From Streptomyces venezuelae (GTDB taxonomy: Bacteria > Actinomycetota > Actinomycetes > Streptomycetales > Streptomycetaceae), in contig NZ_CP029189.1 in the NCBI RefSeq assembly GCF_008642275.1, forward strand, positions 6,120,001 to 6,184,000: 64,000 nt of DNA. Direction: 5' to 3'. The translations under genes and the position numbers were made by a program. Below, piece by piece: positions 1 to 10,441 of the stretch. The notes beneath the pieces were generated by a model. It did not search any database and was not told the origin of the DNA. It was given only the letters and a program-made list of their open reading frames with translations. Numbering within the stretch: position 1 is the stretch's first letter; every line of letters begins with the position of its first letter.

Positions 1-1071
1 GCCGAGGAGTTCGGGTACGAGGCGGCCCAGGCCTTCGGAGGGGTCGTTCTTGAAGCTGTCGATGAGCGCGCCCGGGATCCGTTCGGGGTGGGCGGCGGTG
101 GAGACCAGGCCGGCCAGCGTCATGTTGAGGTTCTGCTGGTACTCGGCGGGATGGGTGAGGTTGTACGGGTCCATCGGGTTCAGACCGCGGGCGAAGTTGA
201 CCAGCCCGGCCGTGCCCTTGACCACACCGCCGACGAAGTGGTTGAGCTCGACGGCCTGACCACCGTAGTAGTCGGCGATCCCGGCCAGGGCCCGGTCCGT
301 CGCCGACGGCTCTTTCGGAGCATGCTCCAGCGCCGCGTCCAGCGCCTTGGCCACGTTCGCCGCGGCCTCGTCACGCTGCCTGCGGGCCTCGTTCAGGATC
401 TCGTGGGCCCGCGTCCCGTCGGCCTTGCCCACATCGACCGGCTTCTGCGGCTCCGGCCCCGGATCCCGGCCCGCCTTCGCCGCCGCGTTGTACGTCTCGA
501 CCTTCGCGGCATACCCCTCATGGGCCTCCTTCGCCGCCCTGACCGCCGCCTTGTACAAATCGATGGCCTGCTGCGCCTGCTTCTGCGCCCACTCCACCGT
601 CTCCGCGTACCGCGTCAGCGCACCCGCCGCCGCCTCACACGCATCCGAAGCATGCAGCCAGTCCACCGGATGCATCGCAAACTTCTTGCGGAACGCATCG
701 GCGGCCTGCCCCTTCCAGTGCCCCGAATCCAGCGCCCGCATCCCCTGACCGACCCGGTCGAACGCCCCCTGGAAATCACTCAGGTGCTTCGCCGACTCCC
801 GGATCTTCACCGGCTTGCCGTGCACCAGCTCATCCGCCTGCTCACTCTGGCCCAGCTGCTGCTCACCGACCGAAGCACCCAGACCCGAAGCGACGTCGTC
901 GCCCCAGTCCTCGACCTTGTCCGCCCAGTCGTCCGCCCCGACGTACTCCAGCCCCGCACCGATCCCGTCGGTGGCCTTGTCGACGCCCTGCCCGACGACC
1001 TTCTTCGTCTCCTCCCAGCCGTCGTCCAGCTTCTGCAGACCCTTGTCCAGCAGACCGCCCCAGTCCGTCAT
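1..1071 (-). CDS. putative T7SS-secreted polymorphic toxin, N-terminal part (3' end outside window)
   Basis: The ATG at 1071 opens a frame that runs off the left edge after 357 codons, so only the N-terminus is visible. It begins MTDWGGLLDKGLQKLDDGW and shows a WXG100-like helical block around residues 95-185, with a W-x-G turn in SGHWKGQAADAF, then an Ala/Lys/Glu-rich coiled coil at about 160-240. This arrangement is known from actinobacterial proteins exported by ESX/type VII systems, where a toxin or RHS region follows. The start overlaps the stop of the upstream gene by one base (TGATG), so the two are translationally coupled. The toxin domain cannot be identified here. I infer the secretion role from the domain; the length and tip are unknown. 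Confidence 0.75.
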   Translation of the reverse strand, partial: MTDWGGLLDKGLQKLDDGWEETKKVVGQGVDKATDGIGAGLEYVGADDWADKVEDWGDDVASGLGASVGEQQLGQSEQADELVHGKPVKIRESAKHLSDFQGAFDRVGQGMRALDSGHWKGQAADAFRKKFAMHPVDWLHASDACEAAAGALTRYAETVEWAQKQAQQAIDLYKAAVRAAKEAHEGYAAKVETYNAAAKAGRDPGPEPQKPVDVGKADGTRAHEILNEARRQRDEAAANVAKALDAALEHAPKEPSATDRALAGIADYYGGQAVELNHFVGGVVKGTAGLVNFARGLNPMDPYNLTHPAEYQQNLNMTLAGLVSTAAHPERIPGALIDSFKNDPSEGLGRLVPELLG

Positions 1072-1712
1072 CAGCGCCCACCACCCGACACCGGCGGCTG
1101 CTGCTGCGGTGCGGGTCCGACCCAGCCCTCGACCGCCGCATCCACCTCGTCCCGCATCCCCACCGCGTCGACGATCTGATTGCTGAGGAGGACATCCGAG
1201 CTGTTGACGTCCCGCACCGCGCCCTTCCAGGCCTCCTCGCTGTTCTCCCGCGCCCGCTCGAAGGACTCGGGACTGTAGTCCGCGTCCCGGACCTGCGTGT
1301 ACACGTTGTCCGACAGGACCGCGCCCCAGTCCTTACCGGTGATCTCCTGCTCCGACGCGTACGGATTGCCCATCGCCGAGTTCGTCAGCACCTTGAAACT
1401 GCCCTGGATGTACTGGTCCTGCTCGTGCATCACACCCGCCGACAGACCCACGTCGAACGCGAACTGGTTCCCCTGCTGCACCAGCGCCCGCACGCCCCAC
1501 TCCCAGCGCTCGCAGAACGTCTTCATCGACGCCGTCAGGCCCTCGTTCCCGCTCTCCATCCCCGACAGCGCCAGATCCGAGAACCCCCGCCCCATGCTGG
1601 CCGAACCCACCATCCCGAGCTCCTTCAGCTCGCCCAGCGTGTCCGTGATCCCCTTCGCTATCTGCCCCAGCGCCTGCTTCGAAACATCAAGATCCGCCCC
1701 GTCCCCGCTCAC
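1071..1712 (-). CDS. small alpha-helical partner of the T7SS-like toxin
   Basis: A GTG start at 1712 is preceded by a GGGAGGGG ribosome site; longer readings to 1931 run through low-complexity G/A/R sequence and look spurious. The product is 213 residues, has no signal peptide or membrane segment, and is predicted helical throughout (DVSKQALGQIAKGITDTLGELKEL, FCERWEWGVRALVQQGNQFA). It has a low-complexity tail rich in Gln and Pro. One-base overlap with the downstream WXG100-like gene implies an operon and probably a heterodimer or chaperone role, as is usual for ESX substrate pairs. I do not recognise a named family, so the partner role is inference from context. Confidence 0.7.
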   Translation of the reverse strand: MSGDGADLDVSKQALGQIAKGITDTLGELKELGMVGSASMGRGFSDLALSGMESGNEGLTASMKTFCERWEWGVRALVQQGNQFAFDVGLSAGVMHEQDQYIQGSFKVLTNSAMGNPYASEQEITGKDWGAVLSDNVYTQVRDADYSPESFERARENSEEAWKGAVRDVNSSDVLLSNQIVDAVGMRDEVDAAVEGWVGPAPQQQPPVSGGGR

Positions 1713-1837
1713 ACCCGCCCCTCCCGTCCGTCCCCGTCGAGCGCGGCACCATCCGGCACCAGCCCCCGCACCGGCGGAAACACGATCCCGCCCGGCCCCG
1801 CCGCATCCAGCGCTTCCTGCCGACACCGAGCCGCACT
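1709..1837 (-). pseudogene. remnant of an upstream gene in the toxin operon
   Basis: An open frame of 42 codons bounded by TGA at 1838-1840 ends in TGA at 1709-1711, overlapping the next gene's GTG in the arrangement typical of coupled genes. The tail reads GGIVFPPVRGLVPDGAALDG. No start codon with a ribosome site precedes it. It may be the decayed 3' end of a third gene, or chance coding in G+C-rich DNA. Confidence 0.25.
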
Positions 1838-1840
1838 TCA

Positions 1841-2038
1841 CGGCCCGTTGCAGTCGAACGTGATTCTGCCCGAGGCGCTGATGTGCACCAACTTCGCGCT
1901 CCGGAAGGCTCCGGACGAGAGGGGACCTCACGACTCCCCTGCGGCAGAGGGGTTCTCCCGGAACGGCTCGCCTGCCTGCCTGCCCGCTCGTTCCGGTGCT
2001 CGCGGTGGGGTTCGCCGCCGCGATGCGGCGAAGGCGCG
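1841..2038. other. intergenic stretch without a supported gene
   Basis: Frames here are open on both strands but lack start signals and credible protein composition. I see no promoter, repeat or hairpin that I would defend. Confidence 0.5.
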
Positions 2039-2254
2039 TCAGCCCTGGGCCGTGTCGTCGTCCGCCTGTGCGGCGGCCTCGGCTGCGGCTGCCTTCTCGC
2101 GCATCTTGCGCACCAGCTCCGCCTTCCGGTCGGCGGCGCCCTGGCGGTCGAGGTTGCGGTGCGGCCCGTTGTTCTGGCGCTCGGAGCGGGACAGCTTCTT
2201 GCGCTGGCCGCCGCCCTGGCCCACGGGGTTGTTGATGTTCTTGCTGTCGGTCAC
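2039..2254 (-). CDS. DUF6243-like small basic protein
   Basis: The GTG at 2254 follows GGGAGAA at a normal distance, giving 71 residues: TDSKNINNPVGQGGGQRKKL and onward, including SRSERQNNGPHRNLDRQGAA. This Gly/Gln/Lys-rich start and the NNGPHRNLDRQGAAD core match my recollection of the streptomycete DUF6243 family, whose function is unknown. The C-terminal half is an Ala/Glu/Lys helix. An ATG further upstream (2320) would add 22 residues of unlike composition and has a poorer ribosome site. The gene stands alone between minus-strand neighbours. Confidence 0.75.
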   Translation of the reverse strand: MTDSKNINNPVGQGGGQRKKLSRSERQNNGPHRNLDRQGAADRKAELVRKMREKAAAAEAAAQADDDTAQG

Positions 2255-2391
2255 GGGTTCTCCCGGTGCTGGTGTGAAGTGATCTACGGATGCGTCGGCT
2301 GGGGACGGGCGCGGCGACATCGAACGACGTCAGCGGGGGCCCGTCACGCTCTCACTCCGGAATCGGCGTCTGGAAGAACATGACGAAGACG

Positions 2392-3660
2392 TTACCCGGT
2401 TCCGCCGGCCCGGCCCGCCAGGCCCTCCGCCGGGGGCAGCGGGTGGGAGCAGGTCGAGCGTGCCACGAACGCGATGCCGTCGTAGTCCTCGGCCGGGACG
2501 AGCGGGGCCGTGTTCAGACGGTAGAAGAACCGTTGGACGTTCGCGCCGAAGCTGCGCTGCGCGTGGGGGGCGTGCAGCCAGGGCGCGGCGCCGGCGGGTG
2601 ATCCCGCGGCGCGCAGGTCCGCGTAGTAGTCGCCGGGTACGGCGTCCGCGAGCCTGGCCTCCAGGGAGCGGAAGCCGGTGCCGATGTGGTGGCGCACCGG
2701 CGGGCCCTGCAGATCGTCGCCGCGGCGGGCCAGGAAGGAGCCCTTGCCGAAGAGGAGCGCCAGCGCGTAGTAGGCGTCGCCGTACCGGTCGCGCAGTCCG
2801 CTGCCGAGGGCCGGTACCTGGTCCCCGTACGTGCCCTTCGCGATGTGCCCGTTGTGCGCCCAGACCATGACGCGCGCCCCGGGGTCGTCGTCCACGAGCC
2901 GTGCGACGGCCTCGGCCATGTAGCGGTCACGCGCGGCGTACACCCCCTCTTCGCCGTCCGGGGCCGTGAACGTCCGGGACACCAGGTCGGCGGCGCGGAC
3001 CAGGATCCGCGCGTGTTCCAGGGCATCAGCGGCGGCGTCGCCGGGACCCGACCGCTCGACGTGGTCGGCGACGACGCGGGCGATCTCCTCGGCGCGCCGC
3101 ATCAGGGTCTTGTCCGGGTCCGGGAGCGAGGCCGGGCGGGCCCGGGCCAGTACGTCCAGGGCGCCGAGGTGCCGGACCTGATCGGGTGCGGTCCGGCGCA
3201 GGAAGGCGGCGACGGCCTCGACCGAGTCCGCGCACAGCTGTGGGTCCGTTCCCACGAAACGGGTGCGGCGCTCCTCGGGCAGGTCGCGGTTGTGGGCGCG
3301 CAGCCATGCGACGAGGTCGACCATCTCGCGGGTGCGCCAGGTCCAGAAGCCCAGCCGGGCGACGAGACGTCCGGGGTCGCCCGTACCGAACCGGACGTAC
3401 GCGTCGAGCGCGCGGGCGGCGGACTGGCTGGCCTCCATGGCGAGGGTGGTGAACCCCTCCTCGCGGACCAGGAACTCCACGATGCGGTGCTTGAGCCGGA
3501 AGAACTCGCCCGTGCCGTGGGTGGATTCACCGAGACCGACGATCCGGGTCCCCCGCAGGGCCTCGCCCAGGGGTTTCAGGTCCTCCACGGGTGCACCGGG
3601 GGTCAGGGTGCTCAAGGGGTTGGCGTGCTCCTTCAGCCATCGGGCCATGTCGTCGGGCAC
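2392..3660 (-). CDS. erythromycin esterase family protein
   Basis: The product is 422 residues from a GTG at 3660, which follows GGGGAGGAGAG. It carries the family signature GESTHGTGEFFRLKHRIVEF near residue 40, then TLAMEASQSAARALDAYV, RTREMVDLVAWLRAHN and MVWAHNGHIAKG. In EreA/EreB-type enzymes, His and Glu residues in these blocks catalyse hydrolysis of macrolide lactones. Most chromosomal homologues in actinomycetes have no proven substrate, and some are linked to other hydrolytic roles. No signal peptide is seen, so it is cytoplasmic. It is divergent from the AlkZ-like gene, with 224 bp between. Family assignment is firm; macrolide resistance is not established. Confidence 0.88.
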   Translation of the reverse strand: MPDDMARWLKEHANPLSTLTPGAPVEDLKPLGEALRGTRIVGLGESTHGTGEFFRLKHRIVEFLVREEGFTTLAMEASQSAARALDAYVRFGTGDPGRLVARLGFWTWRTREMVDLVAWLRAHNRDLPEERRTRFVGTDPQLCADSVEAVAAFLRRTAPDQVRHLGALDVLARARPASLPDPDKTLMRRAEEIARVVADHVERSGPGDAAADALEHARILVRAADLVSRTFTAPDGEEGVYAARDRYMAEAVARLVDDDPGARVMVWAHNGHIAKGTYGDQVPALGSGLRDRYGDAYYALALLFGKGSFLARRGDDLQGPPVRHHIGTGFRSLEARLADAVPGDYYADLRAAGSPAGAAPWLHAPHAQRSFGANVQRFFYRLNTAPLVPAEDYDGIAFVARSTCSHPLPPAEGLAGRAGGTG

Positions 3661-3872
3661 CGTCTCGTCTCTCCTCCCCGCGTGCGGCACGGTCGGTCAT
3701 GATCGGAACACTCCCGCGACGGTGACGACAACCGTGTTTCCCCCGTGCGACCGTATTCGGCCGGTCGTGCGGGTGCCGAGCGGGGGAGATTGCCGACCCA
3801 CTGCGCCTGACAGCAGTGAAGGCTGCGGAAGACCGCGGAAGGTTGCGGACCGAAGCTGTCCGCAAGGGACGC

Positions 3873-3878
3873 TAGCTT
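3873..3878 (+). promoter_or_regulatory. -10 element of a leaderless promoter
   Basis: TAGCTT lies six bases before the ATG at 3885 and no ribosome site is present, so transcription probably starts at or within a base or two of the start codon. No good -35 hexamer is visible. Confidence 0.5.
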
Positions 3879-3884
3879 GCTGCC

Positions 3885-5030
3885 ATGGCTTCCAGGACGA
3901 CACACCCCGTACTCGGCACCCGCGCTCTGAACCGTGCCACGCTCGCCCGCCAGTTGCTGCTCAGCCGCGCCGAGATGTCCGCGGGGGACGCCGTCGCGCA
4001 CCTGCTCGGGCTGCAGGCGCAGAACGTGAAGCCGCCCTACTTCCAGCTGTACGCCCGGCTCGCCGGCTTCCGGCCCGCCGAGCTGGCCGGGCTCATGGAG
4101 TCCCGCGAGGTCGTCCGGATGGTCACCATGCGGTCGACGATCCATACGCACACCGCTCACGACGCCCTGACCCTGAGGCCCCTCGTCCAGCCCGCCCGTG
4201 ACCGCGAGGTCAGCTACTTCCGCAAGGGGCTCACGGGGGTGGATCTGGACCGGCTCGCGCAGCGCGCCCGCGCCTTCGTCGAGAGCGAGCCGCGGACCAT
4301 GGGCGAGATCCGTGAGGAACTGCTCCGGGACTGGCCCGACGCCGACCCGCAGTCCCTCTCCGTCGCCGCCCGCTGCCGGCTGCCGCTGGTCCAGGTCACC
4401 CCGCGGGGGGTGTGGGGGCGCAGCGGTCAGGTCCGGCTCACCACCGTCGAGCACTGGCTCGGGCGGCCGGCCGGCGCTGCGCAGCCCCTGGACGAGGTCG
4501 TGCTGCGCTACCTCACCGCCTTCGGGCCCGCCTCCGTCAAGGACATGCAGACGTGGGCCGGACTGACCCGGCTGCGCGAGGCCTTCGAGCGGCTGCGCCC
4601 GGACCTCCTCGTCTTCCAGGACGAGAACGGGGTGGAGCTCTTCGACCTTCCCGACGCCCCGCGCCCCGACGCGGGCACCCCGGCGCCGCCCCGCTTCCTG
4701 CCGGAGTTCGACAACCTCCTGCTCTCGCACGCCGACCGCACCCGCGTGGTGGCCCCGGAGATCAAGGGGCGTACGTGGACCGGGAACCAGGCCCACTGCA
4801 CCCTGCTCGTGGACGGGTTCCTCGCCGGACTGTGGAAGCTGGACGGGCGGACGGTCACCGTCGAGCTGTTCGGCCCGGTCCCGAAGACGGCGAAGGAGGA
4901 GATCGTCGCCGAAGCGGAGCTGATGGTGCGGGCAATGGCGGAAGGGAAGCCGGAAGGGAAGGCGCAGGCGAGGGATGGGTCCGGGGGCGCCGGTGGTGCG
5001 TCGGTGCGGTTCGCACCGATCAACCCCTGA
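3885..5030 (+). CDS. AlkZ-like winged-helix DNA glycosylase family protein
   Basis: The product has 381 residues and belongs to the HTH_42/AlkZ superfamily of tandem winged-helix proteins. Residues 44-46 are QAQ in HLLGLQAQNVKPPY, the QxQ catalytic motif of AlkZ and YcaQ-type glycosylases that excise alkylated bases and unhook interstrand cross-links. Other family marks are VRMVTMRSTIHTHTAHDA and LPEFDNLLLSHADRTRV. Streptomycetes carry several paralogues; only some protect against azinomycin-type cross-linkers. The start is chosen because a -10 element lies six bases upstream and the N-terminus aligns with the family. The tail (about 355-381) is a Gly/Glu/Lys-rich extension. Lesion specificity is unknown. 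Confidence 0.82.
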   Translation: MASRTTHPVLGTRALNRATLARQLLLSRAEMSAGDAVAHLLGLQAQNVKPPYFQLYARLAGFRPAELAGLMESREVVRMVTMRSTIHTHTAHDALTLRPLVQPARDREVSYFRKGLTGVDLDRLAQRARAFVESEPRTMGEIREELLRDWPDADPQSLSVAARCRLPLVQVTPRGVWGRSGQVRLTTVEHWLGRPAGAAQPLDEVVLRYLTAFGPASVKDMQTWAGLTRLREAFERLRPDLLVFQDENGVELFDLPDAPRPDAGTPAPPRFLPEFDNLLLSHADRTRVVAPEIKGRTWTGNQAHCTLLVDGFLAGLWKLDGRTVTVELFGPVPKTAKEEIVAEAELMVRAMAEGKPEGKAQARDGSGGAGGASVRFAPINP

Positions 5031-5070
5031 CGGCCTGTTCGGGCGGTTCGGGCGGTGGGGGAAGCCCGGG

Positions 5071-5110
5071 GCGGGTCCGGGCGGGTCCGGGCGGGTCCGG
5101 GCGGGTCCGG
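5071..5110 (+). repeat. four perfect tandem copies of a 10-bp unit
   Basis: The unit GCGGGTCCGG is repeated exactly four times directly after the AlkZ-like gene. It is a simple tandem repeat, probably variable in copy number through slippage. Confidence 0.9.
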
Positions 5111-5173
5111 CGCCCCCGCTGGTCAACTCACGGCTGACGCCGCACTGGTGGTCCGTACACCGGAGGCGGCACG

Positions 5174-6874
5174 ATGCCCGTCATGACGACCGAGAGCACG
5201 CAGGACGACGCCACCGCCCGGTTCCTGGCAGCGCGGGACTTCCTGCTGGAACGCCGCGGCGACTACGAGGCCGCCCACGCCGGGTTCACCTGGCCCCGCC
5301 CCCACCGCTTCAACTGGGCCCTGGACTGGTTCGACCACATCGCCGCCGGGAACGGCGCCGACGCCCTGCGCATCGTCGAGGAGGACGGCACCAGCCAGAG
5401 CCTCAGCTTCGCGGAGCTCTCCGCACGGTCCGGCGCCGCCGCCAACTGGCTCCGCGAGCAGGGCGTCTCGCCCGGCGACCAGATCCTGGTCATGCTCGGC
5501 AACCAGCGCGAGCTGTGGGAGGTGATGCTCGGCGCGATGAAACTGCGCGCCGTGGTCATCCCCGCCACCCCGCTGCTCGGCCCGGCCGACCTGCGCGACC
5601 GGGTCGAGCGCGGCCAGGTGCGCCATGTCGTCGCCCGCGCCCTTGACACGGCCAAGTTCGACGAGGTGCCGGGCGGTTACACCCGGATCGCCGCCGGTGA
5701 GCAGGTCCCCGACGGCTGGCTGAGGCTGGCGGACATGGCGGCCGCCGACGGCGATTTCAGGCCAGACGGCGAGACCCTCGCCACCGACCCGCTGATGCTG
5801 TACTTCACCTCCGGCACCACCGACCGCCCCAAGCTCGTCGAGCACACGCACGCCTCGTACCCCATCGGCCACCTTTCCACGATGTACTGGCTCGGGCTGC
5901 GCCCCGGGGACGTGCACCTCAACATCGCCTCGCCCGGCTGGGCCAAGCACGCCTGGTCCAACCTCTTCGCCCCGTGGAACGCCGGGGCGACCGTCTTCGT
6001 CCACAACTACACCCGCTTCGACGCCGAGCGCCTGATGGCCGAGATGGACCGGCACGGCGTGACCACCTTCTGCGCCCCGCCCACCGTGTGGCGGATGCTG
6101 ATCCAGTCCGACCTCACCCAGCTGGCCCGGCCCCCGCGCGAGGCCGTCGCCGCCGGGGAGCCGCTCAACCCGGAGGTCATCGAGCGGGTCCGCGCGGCCT
6201 GGGGCGTCACCATCCGGGACGGCTTCGGCCAGACCGAGACCACCCTCCAGGTCGGGAACTTCCCCGGGGTCCCCGTCAAGCCGGGCTCCATGGGCCGCCC
6301 GGCGCCCGGCTACGAGATCGTCCTGCTGGACCCGGTCACCGGCAAGGAGTCCCCCGACGAGGGCGAGCTCTGCGTGGACCTGCGCACCCGGCCCGCCGGG
6401 GTCACGACCGGCTACCGCGACGATCCGCAGCGTACGGCCGAGGCCATGGCGGACGGGCTCTACCGCACCGGTGACATCGCCGCGCGGGACGCCGACGGGT
6501 ACCTCACCTACGTCGGGCGCTCCGACGACGTGTTCAAGGCCTCGGACTACAAGATCAGCCCGTTCGAGCTGGAGAGCGCCCTGCTGGAGCACGAGGCGGT
6601 GGCCGAAGCCGCCGTCGTTCCGGCCCCCGACCCGCTGCGGCTGGCGGTCCCGAAGGCGTACGTCACCCTCGCGGGCGGCTGGGAGCCCGGGCCGGAGACG
6701 GCCCGGGTGCTGTTCGCGCACTCCCGCGCGGTGCTGTCCCCGTACAAGCGGATCCGCCGCATCGAGTTCGCCGAGCTCCCGAAGACGGTGTCCGGCAAGA
6801 TCCGCCGGGTGGAGCTGAGGGAGCTCACCGCGGCCGGGTCGGCGGGGGAGTACCACGAGGCCGACCTGGACTGA
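5174..6874 (+). CDS. acyl-CoA synthetase (AMP-forming), medium-chain type
   Basis: The product is 566 residues from an ATG seven bases after GGAGG; a second ATG at 5183 is possible. It has all adenylation motifs: the phosphate loop YFTSGTTDRPKLVEHTH (about 212-228), the aromatic motif DGFGQTETT (about 349), YRTGDIAARDADGYLTYVGRSDD cut by the hinge region, and the catalytic lysine in KTVSGKIRRVEL near residue 543. SPGWAKHAWSNLFAPWNAGA resembles the ACSM/MbcS group acting on branched, aromatic or medium-chain acids. It activates a carboxylate with ATP and transfers it to CoA. The gene is monocistronic, with a hairpin just downstream. Substrate cannot be set from sequence. Confidence 0.88.
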   Translation: MPVMTTESTQDDATARFLAARDFLLERRGDYEAAHAGFTWPRPHRFNWALDWFDHIAAGNGADALRIVEEDGTSQSLSFAELSARSGAAANWLREQGVSPGDQILVMLGNQRELWEVMLGAMKLRAVVIPATPLLGPADLRDRVERGQVRHVVARALDTAKFDEVPGGYTRIAAGEQVPDGWLRLADMAAADGDFRPDGETLATDPLMLYFTSGTTDRPKLVEHTHASYPIGHLSTMYWLGLRPGDVHLNIASPGWAKHAWSNLFAPWNAGATVFVHNYTRFDAERLMAEMDRHGVTTFCAPPTVWRMLIQSDLTQLARPPREAVAAGEPLNPEVIERVRAAWGVTIRDGFGQTETTLQVGNFPGVPVKPGSMGRPAPGYEIVLLDPVTGKESPDEGELCVDLRTRPAGVTTGYRDDPQRTAEAMADGLYRTGDIAARDADGYLTYVGRSDDVFKASDYKISPFELESALLEHEAVAEAAVVPAPDPLRLAVPKAYVTLAGGWEPGPETARVLFAHSRAVLSPYKRIRRIEFAELPKTVSGKIRRVELRELTAAGSAGEYHEADLD

Positions 6875-6889
6875 GCGGAGCGCACGCGG

Positions 6890-6916
6890 GCTGCTCCGCG
6901 CGCGCAGCGGAGCAGC
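6890..6916. terminator. hairpin between convergent genes
   Basis: GCTGCTCCGC and GCGGAGCAGC form a perfect 10-bp stem with a 7-base loop, placed between the convergent synthetase and peroxidase genes. It can serve both directions. No U-tract follows, as is common in streptomycetes. Confidence 0.65.
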
Positions 6917-6944
6917 CGGTGGATCAGTGGCCCGGTACGGGGCG

Positions 6945-7433
6945 CTACGCGGGCAGGAGCGCCTCGATCGCGGCGATGACCTCGGGGGCCTCGGGCTCGG
7001 TGCGCGGGCGGAAGCGCGCCACGACCTCGCCGGCGGGGGAGATCAGGAACTTCTCGAAGTTCCACTGGATGTCCCCGGCCGCGCCGTCCGCGTCCGGGGT
7101 CTTCACCAGCTCCTGGTACAGCGGGTGCCGGTTCTCGCCGTTGACCTCGGACTTCTCCAGCATCGGGAAGGTGACGCCGAAACCGGCCGCGCAGAAGGTC
7201 TGGATGTCCTCGGCGTTGCCGGGCTCCTGCTCACCGAACTGGTTGCAGGGCACGCCGATGACAGTGAAGCCCTTCGCCTCGTACGTGAACTGCAGACGGG
7301 CCAGTCCCGAGTACTGCGGGGTGAGACCGCACTGGGAGGCGGTGTTCACCACGAGGATCGCCTTGCCCTTGTGGGCGGCGAGGCTGGTGGGCTCGTCGGA
7401 CAGGGTGGTCAGCGGGATGTCGTACAGGCTCAT
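6945..7433 (-). CDS. glutathione peroxidase family thiol peroxidase
   Basis: A 162-residue protein of normal family length. The peroxidatic Cys35 lies in NTASQCGLTPQY, followed by GVPCNQFGEQEPG with the partner Gln and WNFEKFLI with the partner Trp and Asn. It is a Cys form, not selenocysteine. Actinomycetes lack glutathione, so the enzyme probably reduces peroxides with thioredoxin as donor. No signal peptide is present. AGGAG precedes the ATG at 7433. The gene stands alone, convergent with the synthetase. Confidence 0.92.
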   Translation of the reverse strand: MSLYDIPLTTLSDEPTSLAAHKGKAILVVNTASQCGLTPQYSGLARLQFTYEAKGFTVIGVPCNQFGEQEPGNAEDIQTFCAAGFGVTFPMLEKSEVNGENRHPLYQELVKTPDADGAAGDIQWNFEKFLISPAGEVVARFRPRTEPEAPEVIAAIEALLPA

Positions 7434-7530
7434 CGGGCTCTCCTGGGCGGGAAGTAGGCAATGCCCACGAGCTTAGGGGGTAGCTCGCCGGTCATGCCGG
7501 ACGCGCGGGCCTGGTCGCCGCGGCACCCCC

Positions 7531-8364
7531 CTACGCGTCCGGGCCGACCAGCGTGTCCGCCGGATCGTTGACCGGTTGCGGCATTCCCGTCAGGTCCATG
7601 ACGAAGAGCGGTATTCCGAGATCGTCCGCGCGGGCCCGGGCCTCCTCCGTGTAGCCCGCGAGAGAGAAGTAGACGCTGGTCGCGGAGGCCGTCAGGCCGT
7701 TCAGCCAGACGCACTCCACCGCCCGCAGCCCGGCCGGCGCCGTGGTCGGGTCCACCTGGGCGACCAGGCCCGGAGCCCGCAGGTCCACGGTCGCCGCCGG
7801 GATCGGGCGCCCGTCGGGCTGCCGCACGTCCCGGAAGCCGAGCCAGCGCAGGTACAGCGCGGCCGTGGCCACTGCGTCGCGGGCCGTACGGATGGTCACC
7901 GGCCGGAACGCGGGCCGCGGCACCGGTGCGGCCGGCGGTGGCGGGATGTGCGCCGGGTGCGCACCCGGCGGCCCGCCCGTGGCCGCGCCGCCCGCGGGTC
8001 CGCCCGCCGGTCCCCCTCCGGCGCCGACCGGATCCGTCCGCGCGCCCGCCGCGGTCGTGCCCACCGGACCCGCCGCGCCTGCCGGGGTCGCCGTGCCCTC
8101 CAGCGGGTGCACCGGGATCAGGACCACCGTCCCGCACGCACCGCAGCCCAGCTCCGGATGCGGCCACTCGCTCTCCCGCCCACAGGTCGTGCAGCGCACC
8201 GTCACCCAGGTGTCCGACCAGGTCCGGTGGGTCAGCGGAACCGGCGGCGCCGCCAGGTCCAGCGGGGGATGGACCGGGCTTCCGCAGGCGCAGGGGAAGA
8301 CCGGGGCGGTGTAGCCGTTCTCGCGCAGGCACGCCGGGCAGCGCACCGGTACTGCTTCCGCCAT
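7531..8364 (-). CDS. zinc-ribbon protein with degenerate Mrr-like C-terminal domain
   Basis: The product is 277 residues. The N-terminus has two Cys-pair ribbons: CPAC with CACG (residues 9-28) and CTTC with CGAC (about 57-76). A Gly/Pro/Ala linker covers about 85-155. The C-terminal part, from TIRTARDAVATAALYLRWLG, follows the order of Mrr-type restriction domains (AALYLRWLGF, GLVAQVDPTTAPAGLRAVE, SVYFSLAGYTEEARARADDL, GIPLFVMDL). The Lys of the usual QxK is Asp in QVD, so nuclease activity is doubtful. The ATG at 8364 follows GGAGGGGG at a long spacing. It lies upstream of and divergent from gcl. Binding of nucleic acid is my inference; no function is known. Confidence 0.7.
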   Translation of the reverse strand: MAEAVPVRCPACLRENGYTAPVFPCACGSPVHPPLDLAAPPVPLTHRTWSDTWVTVRCTTCGRESEWPHPELGCGACGTVVLIPVHPLEGTATPAGAAGPVGTTAAGARTDPVGAGGGPAGGPAGGAATGGPPGAHPAHIPPPPAAPVPRPAFRPVTIRTARDAVATAALYLRWLGFRDVRQPDGRPIPAATVDLRAPGLVAQVDPTTAPAGLRAVECVWLNGLTASATSVYFSLAGYTEEARARADDLGIPLFVMDLTGMPQPVNDPADTLVGPDA

Positions 8365-8533
8365 GAGACCTGGACCCCCTCCGTCGCTGTGCGTAGGTCC
8401 ATGCTCCACCACCGGCGACCGCCGGGGGGAGGCCGCGCGCCTTTTCCGGGGGATTCCCGCCGGCGGATCGGTGATTTGTACAAGTCGCCGACCGGAATGC
8501 GGCTTATAGGCGGTTCCGGGGTCCCGTACCGCC

Positions 8534-8599
8534 TTGACGTCGCAGGAGTCGCCGCTTAGCTTGTTCCGTATAGCAGAACAAAACTTCCGGATTACGGAA
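8534..8599 (+). promoter_or_regulatory. gcl promoter with paired AllR-type operators
   Basis: TTGACG (8534-8539), a 17-bp spacer and TAGCTT (8557-8562) form a vegetative-type promoter. Directly downstream are two palindromes: TTCCGTATAGCAGAA (8564-8578) and TTCCGGATTACGGAA (8585-8599). Their centres are 21 bp apart, two helical turns, so two dimers would sit on one face. A repressor bound there would block transcription start. The same pair recurs before four other units. Confidence 0.75.
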
Positions 8600-8631
8600 A
8601 AGCCTGACCGCCAGACCCGCAGGAGAACTCG

Positions 8632-10419
<1,788 letters not shown>

Positions 10420-10441
10420 TCCGCCCTCCCCGCACCGCAGA

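Noticed and set aside
1713..1931. Longer start of the helical partner gene at 1931
   Set aside because: The added 73 residues are Gly/Ala/Arg low complexity, while GTG 1712 has a strong ribosome site.
2392..3660. Erythromycin-esterase-family gene as proof of acquired macrolide resistance
   Set aside because: Many chromosomal members are not macrolide esterases, and there is no mobile-element context.
5071..5110. Possible CRISPR array
   Set aside because: The 10-bp units are directly joined with no spacers and there are no cas genes.
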